This document shows, in pieces, positions 16,515 through 26,200 of a stretch of 64,000 bases of DNA. Every line of letters begins with the position of its first letter. Within the stretch, counting starts at the first letter, position 1. A program made the translations under genes and the position numbers. Source of the stretch: Shewanella marinintestina (GTDB taxonomy: Bacteria; Pseudomonadota; Gammaproteobacteria; Enterobacterales; Shewanellaceae); the NCBI RefSeq assembly GCF_023283845.1, contig NZ_JAKILC010000002.1, positions 1 to 64,000 on the forward strand. Direction: 5' to 3'. The notes under the pieces were generated by a model. It was not told where the DNA came from. It ran no database searches and was given only the letters and a program-made list of their open reading frames with translations.

Positions 16515-19136
16515 TTAGAAGCGTAATGCTACGCCAACTTTGTAACGTGCTTCACCTTCAAAGCTCCATACAGGGTAGTCAGCTTTGAACTCTGGGATAA
16601 CTTCAGCATCAAGCGGAGCAACACCAGTTTGCACACTATCTTCCTCTGTTAGGTTAACAGCTTCGAAAGTTAGGTCCATCCACTCTGTAACACTGTATGT
16701 AGCGCTAAGATCAAGTGTTCCATAATCTTCGTGCTGGCGGTTACCGTAGAAGCCTGGTAGTTCACGCATCATGTACTCACTGCGCCAGTTATAAGCTAGA
16801 CGCGCAGAGAATGATTCCATTTCGTAGTAACCCACTAAGTTAACTGTGTGCTTTGAAGAATCAGAGAACACGCCAACTTGGTCTGGGTAGTTTTCAGCTG
16901 GTGAGCCAGCATCTGCGTACGTATAGTTAGCAGAGTAACCTAAACCATTTTCAAATGAATCTTGAAGCTGTAATTCCACACCTTCAATACGACCGCCAGT
17001 AGCGTTATACTTTTCACTTACAGTCCAGCAATCGTATACGCCTACACCACATGCACTGCCGCCTTGAGCGATAAGGTCATTATCATCAATACCAATCTGT
17101 TGGTTAAGCTTTTGACGAGTAGAGATGAAAGAGTTTACGTCTTTAATAAAGTAAGTTACTGCTGCAAGACCTTCACCACCAAAGTACCATTCTAAGCTCA
17201 CATCAGCTTGAGTCGCTTTGAATGGAGCAAGTGATACAGAGCCGCGGTTTAGCTTTTCGTTACCTGGAGTACCGTCATTCAAACCTGGAAGTGTTGAAGT
17301 CGCGAATAACTCTGAGTAGTTAGGACGAGAAATAACCTGCGCCGCAGAAGTACGTAGAATAAGGTCTGAAGTTAAGTCAAATGCAACGTTCACACTAGGA
17401 AGTACATCGCTATAGCTTGACTTAGCTGTGCTTAAGTTGTCAGCGAACTGACCTGTATCACTCAGCTCATAGTAATCAGACTCAACGTCGGTTGAGATAT
17501 AACGCAGACCAAAGTTACCGCGAATACCTTCAGACTCAAAGCTAGCCATTGCATATAGTGCAAGGTTCTTTTCATTCAATGTACCGTAACCAGACTTATC
17601 GCGCTCGAAACCTGTAATAGCGGCATTTGCGTCTGCAATCATTGCATCAAAATCTGGCTTAGGTAAGGTAAAGCCAGCACCTGATGACATAGTTCCATTG
17701 TAGTAATGTGAAGCATCACGTACTGCAATATCACCTACAGTTGCAATATCAGTTTGCTGAGTTACATCGTGGTCAGCATAACGAATACCGGTTTTAAATG
17801 AGCTAATTGCACCTAAATCGACCGGAATAGTAAAGTCTAGTTGTGCATATGTTTCTTCATCAGTATTAGGCTGTTTCTTTAGTGCCCAAGCTGCAGTAGA
17901 AAGCTGGCCGTTAAAATCTTCAGCGCCAAAGTTTTGCTTAGCTATATCGATATCAATAATCTTACCAGTCGCATCATAGTGACCAGCAAAGTCACCAGGT
18001 TGACCGATTGAGTTACCATAGTTAGAAGTTAAGCTAGTACCACCATCAGATTTAGTGTTACCAACACGGCCTTCTACTGTAAAGTTTTCAGCTTCGAAGT
18101 TGAAATCAAAATCGATAGTATCCGAAGTCATTTCTGCTTCACGAGCCCATGTTTGAGCCCAAGCAAATCCGCCTTCACCAGTATGAGTAATGTCAGTACA
18201 AACACCAGCTGCATTTGTCTGGTTACAAGTATTAACACCCTGCTGTGTAGGGAATAAGAAAATAGAAGTGTTAGCGTTGTTTGCTTTAAGATCTAGTGCT
18301 GTATACGTTAAACCAAACTCTAGCGCGTCAGTTGGACGGTACTGAGCAGCAACGTTAAATGCTGTACGTTCACGGTCTTGTTGGAAAGTAGATGGAACAA
18401 TTTCTCCCCAACCGAGTAAGGTTTCAATACCATTACGCTGATATTCAGTTTGTGAACCTGCACCAGAAACTAAAATACCGAAGTTTTCATCTTCGTTTTT
18501 CCAGCTATAAAGGCCAGATAGCTCAGGATCTATCTCTTCAGAAATTGTACCGTAATCGCCTTTAGCGCTAACGAAAGCTGTATTAGCATCAAGATCTAGC
18601 GGCTTACGTGTTTTAACGATAACCGTACCGCCAATACCACCTTCAGTGATATCAGCCTGTGATGACTTATAAACTTCGATGCCACTTACTAACTGAGGCG
18701 GAAGTAACGAGTAGTTAAAACTACGGTCAATGGCTTGCTGATCAAACCAACCTGTAGATGCAACAGCATGTCCATTAAGTAAAGTACGAGTCAGCTGGCT
18801 TGAAGCACCACGAATCGAAACCTGCTGGCCTTGACCAAACTGGCGGTTTACAGCAACACCTGGAATACGACCTAGTGACTCACCCACGTCGCCATCAGGA
18901 AACTTACCAATATCTTCAGCTGTTACAGCATCAACAACTGAGTCAGAGAATCTCTTTGCATTAACTGAAGCTTTCATTGACGCTCGCATACCGCGAACTT
19001 CAATTTTTTCAATGTTTTCATCTGCTGTTACTTTCGTATCAGCGTCTGCCGCCATGGCTGAAACAGAAACTGCTCCACTCATTAGTAGCGCGATATTTGT
19101 TGCTAGAACACTTTTCTTAAAGGTAGATGGTCGCAT
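16515..19136 (-). CDS. TonB-dependent outer-membrane receptor (chito-oligosaccharide uptake)
   Basis: Outer-membrane active transporter of 873 residues. A signal peptide ends near residue 29 (VSAMA). A TonB-box-like segment EKIEVRGMRASMKASV follows, then the plug domain (DAVTAEDIGKFPDGDVGESL, LNGHAVASTGWF), and a 22-strand barrel ending in the expected terminal Phe (YKVGVALRF). Receptors in this position of Shewanella nag loci are thought to import chitin oligosaccharides. A NagR operator lies 63 bp upstream. It is followed by a terminator and then halogenase 2. The ligand is inferred from context; this subfamily also serves other glycans. Confidence 0.88.
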   Translation of the reverse strand: MRPSTFKKSVLATNIALLMSGAVSVSAMAADADTKVTADENIEKIEVRGMRASMKASVNAKRFSDSVVDAVTAEDIGKFPDGDVGESLGRIPGVAVNRQFGQGQQVSIRGASSQLTRTLLNGHAVASTGWFDQQAIDRSFNYSLLPPQLVSGIEVYKSSQADITEGGIGGTVIVKTRKPLDLDANTAFVSAKGDYGTISEEIDPELSGLYSWKNEDENFGILVSGAGSQTEYQRNGIETLLGWGEIVPSTFQQDRERTAFNVAAQYRPTDALEFGLTYTALDLKANNANTSIFLFPTQQGVNTCNQTNAAGVCTDITHTGEGGFAWAQTWAREAEMTSDTIDFDFNFEAENFTVEGRVGNTKSDGGTSLTSNYGNSIGQPGDFAGHYDATGKIIDIDIAKQNFGAEDFNGQLSTAAWALKKQPNTDEETYAQLDFTIPVDLGAISSFKTGIRYADHDVTQQTDIATVGDIAVRDASHYYNGTMSSGAGFTLPKPDFDAMIADANAAITGFERDKSGYGTLNEKNLALYAMASFESEGIRGNFGLRYISTDVESDYYELSDTGQFADNLSTAKSSYSDVLPSVNVAFDLTSDLILRTSAAQVISRPNYSELFATSTLPGLNDGTPGNEKLNRGSVSLAPFKATQADVSLEWYFGGEGLAAVTYFIKDVNSFISTRQKLNQQIGIDDNDLIAQGGSACGVGVYDCWTVSEKYNATGGRIEGVELQLQDSFENGLGYSANYTYADAGSPAENYPDQVGVFSDSSKHTVNLVGYYEMESFSARLAYNWRSEYMMRELPGFYGNRQHEDYGTLDLSATYSVTEWMDLTFEAVNLTEEDSVQTGVAPLDAEVIPEFKADYPVWSFEGEARYKVGVALRF

Positions 19137-19198
19137 CTCGTTTTCCCTTCCATAACTTATTATCTTTTTTTATATCCATAACCATTCCAGAATCGGAA

Positions 19199-19212
19199 TG
19201 ACAACGCTGTCA
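19199..19212 (+). promoter_or_regulatory. NagR operator 5 (TonB receptor)
   Basis: Perfect core TGACAACGCTGTCA, 62 bp upstream of the receptor start codon. Confidence 0.82.
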
Positions 19213-19368
19213 TGTCTAGTGCAAACATTACACAATTATTAACAGCTGCGCCACAACAAAATAACCAACAGGTTAATTTTGCCTACCAAGAATAACAGGC
19301 GTGTATTTTTTCAATATTAATTATCATTAAAATACAGTGAGTTAAATATAGAGGTGAATTGTAACGAA

Positions 19369-19391
19369 CAAGTAGACTTTTTTTCTACTTG
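19369..19391. repeat. Hairpin-forming inverted repeat upstream of nagR
   Basis: CAAGTAGA/TCTACTTG, an 8-bp perfect stem around a 7-nt loop of C and T. There is no gene immediately upstream on either strand that it would terminate. Confidence 0.45.
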
Positions 19392-19558
19392 GTGTTGAAA
19401 CTTAAAAAGTTAACCACTTCTCATTGCTAAATGACGTAAAACTTCGCACTATACCGTTAATTCTTCGGGCAGAACGCCTTCGAAAAACGCCATTTGTTAA
19501 CTTTGTGTTACCCCGCTTGTCGTAAAAAGTGAGTGAGTAACTAACGAGAATACGCTTA

Positions 19559-20575
19559 ATGAAAGTCACCATAAATGATGTCGCTAAATACGCTGGCGTA
19601 TCGATAAAAACAGTGTCACGGGTTACCAACAACGAACCTTCTGTAAAGCAGGTCACCATTGATAAAGTCAATAATGCGATAAAAGAACTTAATTATCAGC
19701 CGAACTTGGCTGCAAGAAACCTCGCTGGAACAAAGTCTTATGTAATCGGTTTTATTTATGACAACCCTAACGCTTATTACATCATTGATATGCAAAATGG
19801 TATTCTTTCAGCCTGTAAAGATTTAGGCTATGAGCTACTTATTCACCCTTGTAATTCAAGGGCTGACAATATCTGCGAAGAATTAACGACTTTGGTTAAG
19901 CACAACCGTTTATCAGGCCTCGTACTCACACCGCCTCTTTCTGAAGACCCGGTGATTTTGGCTGCTCTCGATAAAATAGACGCCAGCTATGTACGTATCG
20001 TCGCCGGTGAAAAACTTGAGTCTGCTAGTGGACTAGCAGTTTTAGTCGATGATAGATCTGGTGCTATATCTATTACCCAGCACCTGATTGATCTTGGTCA
20101 TAAAAATATTGCGTTCTTAAGTGGTGATCATGAGCACGCATCAACAAAAGAGCGTTTAGCAGGATATAAACAGGCATTAGCCAGCAATCAAATTAGCGTG
20201 AATAACAACTTTATTATTGACGGTAAATACTCTTTTGAGTCAGGAGTTCAAGGGGCTAAGTCACTATTACAACAAAGCATAAAACCCAGTGCTATTGTTG
20301 CTTGTAACGATGAAATTGCAGCTGGAGCATTATTTGCGGCAAGATTAGAAGGTGTGGATATTCCAGCTGAAATATCAATTGTTGGTTTTGAGGATAGTCC
20401 ATTCTCACGCCAAACATGGCCGAAACTAACTACTGTCCACCAGCCTAATGAAGAGATAGCCCACATTGCAACCGAGCTATTAATCGCTAAACGTAGAGAA
20501 GAAACATCACAACTTTCAAAGGTTTTTGTACCTGAACCGGTGATCAGGGACTCAACCGCACAACCAAAAGAGTAA
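19559..20575 (+). CDS. nagR: LacI-family transcriptional repressor NagR
   Basis: DNA-binding regulator of 338 residues. The N-terminal helix-turn-helix VTINDVAKYAGVSIKTVSRV (3-22) and hinge LAARNLAG are typical of LacI/PurR. A periplasmic-binding-protein-like sensor domain follows (SYVIGFIYDNPNAYYI to SIVGFEDSPFSRQTWPKLTT). The five repeats of TGACAACGCTGTCA, with the central CG pair usual for LacI operators, are its likely targets. In Shewanella the orthologous regulator replaces NagC; the effector should be GlcNAc or its phosphate. Transcribed away from the TonB receptor and convergent with glnB, with a long dyad between them. Confidence 0.88.
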   Translation: MKVTINDVAKYAGVSIKTVSRVTNNEPSVKQVTIDKVNNAIKELNYQPNLAARNLAGTKSYVIGFIYDNPNAYYIIDMQNGILSACKDLGYELLIHPCNSRADNICEELTTLVKHNRLSGLVLTPPLSEDPVILAALDKIDASYVRIVAGEKLESASGLAVLVDDRSGAISITQHLIDLGHKNIAFLSGDHEHASTKERLAGYKQALASNQISVNNNFIIDGKYSFESGVQGAKSLLQQSIKPSAIVACNDEIAAGALFAARLEGVDIPAEISIVGFEDSPFSRQTWPKLTTVHQPNEEIAHIATELLIAKRREETSQLSKVFVPEPVIRDSTAQPKE

Positions 20576-20612
20576 AACATACTTAAACACTCTAAATTAC
20601 CTTTCAGTTCTG

Positions 20613-20655
20613 CTTTTTCGCATTACCTATCCAATACGTAGATAATGCGAAAAAG
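20613..20655. repeat. Long dyad between nagR and glnB
   Basis: CTTTTTCGCATTA pairs with TAATGCGAAAAAG, a 13-bp perfect stem with a 17-nt loop. It lies 11 bp past the glnB stop. The T-run is inside the stem rather than after it, so it is not a textbook terminator, but it can fold in both transcripts. Confidence 0.6.
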
Positions 20656-20666
20656 TGGGCAACTAA

Positions 20667-21095
<429 letters not shown>

Positions 21096-21244
21096 TTATG
21101 CAGCACCAAGAAACTAAATGCTCTCTTCATAAAATAGAACAATTACAAAAAAATTATAAACTCGAAGCTATACTTAGCCAGTATTGAGATATTCCCAGTA
21201 TTTACAGGATGTAAATACTTCAGTAATTCAAGGAAGAAATGGAT

Positions 21245-21754
21245 ATGAAGACCAAGCTATTTGGCTTTACTGTTATAGAGCTAATGGTCACTATGGCCGT
21301 TGCCACAATTTTAATATCTTCCTCCATACCTTCATTAAAAGCTTTTTATTCTCACGCACGATCAAACTCAAACATTCGAAAAATACAACAATCTGTTCAA
21401 TTAGCGAGAAACCATGCTGTCGCATACGGATTAAGGGTCACTGTTTGCCCACTAGAAGCGAAAAAGTGCACCGATAACTGGCAAAAAAATATTACAGTTT
21501 TCACTGACTCCGGAGACTCTAATATTCTAGACGGAAATGACCAAGTCATTTATAGCATAGGACCTTTCAGTGATAGAGACACTATCAGCTACAATCGTGC
21601 AGCTATTCGATTTCAACCAGAGGGGCTTGCTTCTGGTACAAATGGCACTTTACGTTACTGCCCTGATTTACTTGATAGCGAGTATTCGCGAGCTGTTATC
21701 GTTAATCAATCAGGCCGAGTAAGATTCTCTAACAAGAGCGTTGACTGTCAATAA
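21245..21754 (+). CDS. Type IV pilus pseudopilin, FimT/GspH family (copy 1)
   Basis: Minor pilin-like protein of 169 residues. The prepilin peptidase site lies after a short leader, KLFG|FTVIELMVTM, with the conserved Glu5 of the mature form. The hydrophobic helix is followed by a GspH-type C-terminal domain with ARNHAVAYGLRVTVCP and terminal Cys residues (TVCP, YCP, DC). The frame opens at 21239, but the AGGAAG at 21231-21236 is better placed (8 bp) for the ATG at 21245. Likely role: initiation of pilus assembly with PilV, PilW, PilX, PilY1 and PilE, encoded nearby on the other strand. Confidence 0.85.
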   Translation: MKTKLFGFTVIELMVTMAVATILISSSIPSLKAFYSHARSNSNIRKIQQSVQLARNHAVAYGLRVTVCPLEAKKCTDNWQKNITVFTDSGDSNILDGNDQVIYSIGPFSDRDTISYNRAAIRFQPEGLASGTNGTLRYCPDLLDSEYSRAVIVNQSGRVRFSNKSVDCQ

Positions 21755-21907
21755 CGCTTATTTACTCACAAGCGAATTTTCTTGCAAATATAGCAGCCAA
21801 GTATTCTTCGCTTAGAGTTTAATCAATACCCTGATTTTGCTAGTATTGACTGCTAAGAACATAAATTTAAAAAGTCAGAGAATGACAGTCAAACAGGGAA
21901 TAGTCAG

Positions 21908-22423
21908 ATGCAGATTAAACAACTAGGGGTAACGCTCGTTGAGTTGATGGTGACTATTGCCGTTGCAGCTATATTACTGGCGATTGGTGTACCTTCACTC
22001 ACCTCTATGTACGAAGGCTACCGCGCAGAAAGTAATATTCGTACCATACAGCAAGCCATTCAATTTGGCCGCAGTCATGCGCTTAGTTATGGAACACGTA
22101 TAACTGTATGCCCACTCAATAATAATACTTGCAACAGTAATTGGATTAACGGCTTTAGCGTATTTGTTGATAATGGAACTCAACATACTATAGATGGTAC
22201 AGATCAAGTGCTGCTCAATATAGGCGGTTTTAATACGAGTGACTTTATCGACTACGATCAAAATAGTATTACTATCGGCAACGATGGCTTTGTTAGTGGT
22301 AGCTTTAGTTCTGGGATCTTAAGCTATTGCCCTGGTAGTAAAACAAGTTCTGATTCAAAAGGCTTACAGTTAAGCGTATCAGGAAAGGTTAAGTTTGCTA
22401 CAGGTACAATTAACTGTAACTAA
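21908..22423 (+). CDS. Type IV pilus pseudopilin, FimT/GspH family (copy 2)
   Basis: Paralogue of the preceding gene, 171 residues, with leader MQIKQLG|VTLVELMVTI and Glu5 retained. The same blocks recur: SNIRTIQQAIQFGRSHALSYG, VTVCPL-like ITVCPL, DGTDQVLLNIG and a terminal Cys. Spacing from copy 1 is 153 bp, with its own leader region. The pair looks like a tandem duplication that has diverged. One copy may be FimU-like and the other FimT-like; I cannot tell which. Confidence 0.85.
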   Translation: MQIKQLGVTLVELMVTIAVAAILLAIGVPSLTSMYEGYRAESNIRTIQQAIQFGRSHALSYGTRITVCPLNNNTCNSNWINGFSVFVDNGTQHTIDGTDQVLLNIGGFNTSDFIDYDQNSITIGNDGFVSGSFSSGILSYCPGSKTSSDSKGLQLSVSGKVKFATGTINCN

Positions 22424-22520
22424 CAGGCTCTTAAAATAATCTCAAAATACTCGTTTCTGAATGCTAGTAGGCATAACAAGAAGCTATATTCTTACGTTAT
22501 AAAATAATTTATCAATGGAT

Positions 22521-22542
22521 GTGTAGTCATTAATCACTACAC
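22521..22542. repeat. Hairpin between convergent fimT-like and pilus-operon genes
   Basis: GTGTAGT/ACTACAC, 7-bp stem, 8-nt loop. Possible weak bidirectional terminator; no T-run. Confidence 0.4.
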
Positions 22543-22555
22543 ATTCATGGTTCAA

Positions 22556-22852
22556 TTAACGAGCTAAGTTAGCATCCAGCTTATTTGCCACTGCCGACTT
22601 AAAAGAAGAACTGCTTTCTACACACTCAAATACCTCTTTAATTAATGGTCTAGCTCCAGGGCCAGACTTAGGTATTTTCTTTAATGGCAGTCGCTTCATG
22701 TTATAATGCATTTTATCTGCAGGCCAACGATAGAGTGTTATTTGTTCACTAAAGCTGGTCGCAACATAACACTTATACTCCTTGAGCTCTGTATCAGCAG
22801 CCTCACTAGTCGATGATAATAGTACCAAGCCCCCTATTAAAAAACGGATCAT
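22556..22852 (-). CDS. Small secreted protein at the end of the pilus operon, unknown function
   Basis: A 98-residue protein that I do not recognise. [22 protein letters not shown] is a signal peptide; the mature part (about 80 residues) has two cysteines (KCYVATSFS and VFECVESS) likely to form a disulphide, and a basic middle. The ATG at 22852 is preferred over the GTG at 22861 because AGGAG lies 8 bases upstream. It overlaps the end of pilE by 4 bp, so translation is probably coupled and a pilus-related role is likely by context. Confidence 0.7.
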   Translation of the reverse strand: MIRFLIGGLVLLSSTSEAADTELKEYKCYVATSFSEQITLYRWPADKMHYNMKRLPLKKIPKSGPGARPLIKEVFECVESSSSFKSAVANKLDANLAR

Positions 22853-23238
22853 TCCCAACACTCCTGAGGGGTCCGAACCCCTGTATCTGTGATTTGAATA
22901 GAAGTACAGCTTGTATCACGCGATGCCTGAGCTCCCAGCGCCGTAGCGATAGCAACAAAACTACCAGTACCGGTTGAATCAACACTATAGAAACCGTTTT
23001 CAACAACATACGGATCACTAGCTAAGCCTAGCTGTGTCATATCGGTTGCGTAAACTCGATTATCTAAATAATACTGCTCCTGCAAGTTAGCAACTTCCAA
23101 TAATGCAGCAAGGCCATCGGCACGAGCGCCTTTAGCAACATATTGCACATATGATGGGTATGCTACGCTGGCTAAAATACCAATAATCGCAACGGCAATC
23201 ATCAGTTCAATCAAGCTAAACCCTTTATTACTCTTCAT
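22849..23238 (-). CDS. pilE: Type IV minor pilin PilE
   Basis: A 129-residue pilin of the PilE class. The prepilin leader [16 protein letters not shown] has Glu5, followed by the long N-terminal helix [21 protein letters not shown]. The C-terminal part has the PilE pattern [21 protein letters not shown] and a disulphide pair (DTSC, QECWE). The gene follows pilY1 after 3 bp and overlaps the small secreted protein gene. Confidence 0.9.
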   Translation of the reverse strand: MKSNKGFSLIELMIAVAIIGILASVAYPSYVQYVAKGARADGLAALLEVANLQEQYYLDNRVYATDMTQLGLASDPYVVENGFYSVDSTGTGSFVAIATALGAQASRDTSCTSIQITDTGVRTPQECWE

Positions 23239-23241
23239 AGT

Positions 23242-26200
23242 CTACTCATTAATATGATAATAAATACGATTGACACTTGGCCCACCGCCGACACATTTTT
23301 CGTCGCCAGGCTCACAGGTATCTGCAGTATTGTCAGGATCCGGAACTTTCAACATGTCAGATCCCGCTTTGCCGATCCCAATGAGGTACATATAAGAATC
23401 ATCAGAGCCGTTAGGCGGAATAACTAACTGTGGCGTATCAGGTACTCGCTCACCAATCTCTAAATATTCTTGTTGGTAAGAACGAGTGCCTTTGTGTAAG
23501 TCGAAGCCATATAGGCGTCCCATACCCGATATTAAACATTGATTGGCTGATGAGTTATCTCCTGGTACATAAGAAGTGAAAAATACCCGACCTTCAATTA
23601 TCGATGATGCCGATAAACTTTTTTCACCAGCTGCGCCAAAGTTATAATACCAACCTAGCTTACCACCAAAGCTAATATTTTCGCTCTTCGAATCGGGCGC
23701 AGCAGTTGTTACATCATACAAGTCGCTTATCAGCAAGGGAGCTGGTTTGGGGTTACCGATCCCCCCAAATGAACGGCTAATCACATTACGATCTTGTAAT
23801 ACATAAAACATATCTGCCCGACCCAAGTCACTTGGGTGTGGGCGATGACCGGTACCTAAGGTTACCGCATCATATGGCACGTTTTGGTAGGTCGTTGTAG
23901 TACTCGTATTTCCCCCCACGGTAACGCTAACCTCAGCAATATTTGTAAATACCGTTTGCGCAATCACAGGTTCGGCAAAGAAGCGCCTATCACTTGCTAA
24001 CGTATTACCACCAAGATCAGCAAACTTATATGCGGTCCAAGGGTTAGTAGAGTCAGAAGGTGAGCCTGATGGTAAATCCATTCGCCATACATTTCCGCCA
24101 GTATCAGATGCGTAGATCCTATCAGTTAGCCCATCACCATCAGAATCAAGTACAGCAACGGCATTAGGCACACTGTCAACAATACCTGGTAGTTGGGTAG
24201 AGTTCCCCCCACTGCTAGGCCCAAATGCATGCACTAAGGTTCCGGTTTCAGCATCAACAACAAAAACACCTCTGCCTTGAGCATCGTTTAATCCTACGGC
24301 TGCAGAATCTTTTGTTGACGGAGAATAACCTGCACCAAAAATAATAACAGGTTTAGCACTTGCTAAATCAGTGTTTCCCACTGGCCAACCTGGAACCTTG
24401 GTCACAACTGGTTCAGCCCAAGTTTGCCCCAGCTCAGACATACCTGTTGAGTCAGGATCAATTTTCCACATAAAACTTGGTGAGTCAGGATCGGTAATAT
24501 CAAGTGCATAATATGACTTACCTCCACGACGCATTCCGACAAATAGCCAAGCTTTGGTTATGCCACCCGATGCATTCTCTTCGGTATAAGCCACTGGCGA
24601 AGAATCTAAGCCGTACACAGAGTGAACACCTGTAGGAACGTTAGCTCTTAGCTCTGCAACATTAGACAGCAATTCATAGGGCATAAATGCCCACGACTCT
24701 TCTACATCATCTCCCTTGTCTTTTAGCATATGTAAAAAGCCGTGGTTAGTACCGACTAACACACGAATGTCTGGCGAACCTTGGCTACCAAAGTTAATTG
24801 CTAGAGGCTTGGAATGCAGCGGATCGCCAAATATATCGTCGCGCTTATCTGTGGTGCTTGAGTCATTGTCATCATCATCCGAGTCTTCACCAGTTGCCCA
24901 ACTAAACATACTGGTTAACTGCGTTTTATCGACTCCCATAAAATCTGCAAGCAATGCCTCACTGCCAGCAGCACTCTGTGCATTAGCTTTAGTAAAGCTC
25001 TTTAATGCGCCTCCAGAGCCAAAGTTACCATACAGCACTCTTGAATCTGTTCCTCTAATAGCAAGCGACGCACCACCTGTCCGCACATCATTGCCATCCC
25101 CTCCCCCTGAAGTGGCCGCACAAACAGCATTAGGAGTCCAATAGGAGCAAGCAGACGATTTAAGATTTCCATCATCATCAATAGCTAAAACACCATTCTT
25201 ATCGACAATATCGCCACTTCCAGTCACCTTAAACTTTTTAATATTCCCCATCCAACGTGCGCCTTTGTTGGGCAAAAACATTGCATAATAGGCTGAATCA
25301 AAAGTCTGCGTTCTATCAAAGTTATTGCTCGCAATTGAAGGAGAGGTAAAGCTAGCGTTAGTTTCTAATATTTGAGAAAAAACTTGTGAAAGTGCAGTTT
25401 GCAGCGCGGAAGCATTACTCGCGGCAAAATACTTACCACCACCCAATTCAGCCGCTTTCTTTAAAATAGGCTCAGCACTCGCAGCGCCATCACTAAACCC
25501 AATAGTAAAGGTCGTTACAAACTGATCTCCATCAACAGAAGTATTGACATCCTTATTATTCATAATACTTGCTAATGCAGGCAAATAACTGCCATTGACT
25601 TTATTATCTTTGTCATAGCCAGCCAATTTACTGACTGCCGTATCGGCCGCACTATCACGACTAGGAGCACCATCGGTGATATAAACTACATATGCTCTGT
25701 CAGTACATTGGCTACCCACGAATGGCGAAATATACTTACCATTTTTCTCTATGCTTTGATCTCTTGCAGGTGAAGCACTTCCCGCTTCTAGAGCAAAGTG
25801 GGGAGCCGCCCCCCCAAAGTATCGGTACGCTTCATACAAGGTTTCACACAATGGCGTCCATGTTTCAGCATTTAAATTACCAATTGTTTTAATTAGTGAT
25901 TTTTTTTCTATCGTGTTAAGACGTTTAACGCCTGATATTATCCGTCCACCATCATCACTACTACCATTGTTATAGTTAAACACCGCTAGACCAAAATCCA
26001 CACTCGGGGTAGTGACGACAGTGTCTTCCATAACTCTTTGAGCAATTTCCAGCCTAGAAATATCCTGTTTAGACTTGTTGCTGTGATACCAAGTTACGTA
26101 CTTTTCAGTATAAAATGTGACTGACTTACCTATACCAAAATTAGTTAACAAAGCCTTATTTAAAGCAGCCTCTTTATCTACCGTGCTAGAGCTTGAAGAA

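Larger units (their letters stand above)
19137..19558. other. 422-bp divergent region between the TonB receptor and nagR
   Basis: Contains NagR operator 5 (19199-19212) close to the receptor and a hairpin CAAGTAGA/TCTACTTG at 19369-19391 with a T-rich loop. No NagR operator is seen close to nagR, so self-regulation would have to act through operator 5, about 350 bp away. Confidence 0.5.

Noticed and set aside
19305..19330. Fur-box-like AT-rich stretch containing ATTATCATTA upstream of the TonB receptor
   Set aside because: Only one half resembles the consensus; the receptor is better explained by its NagR operator.
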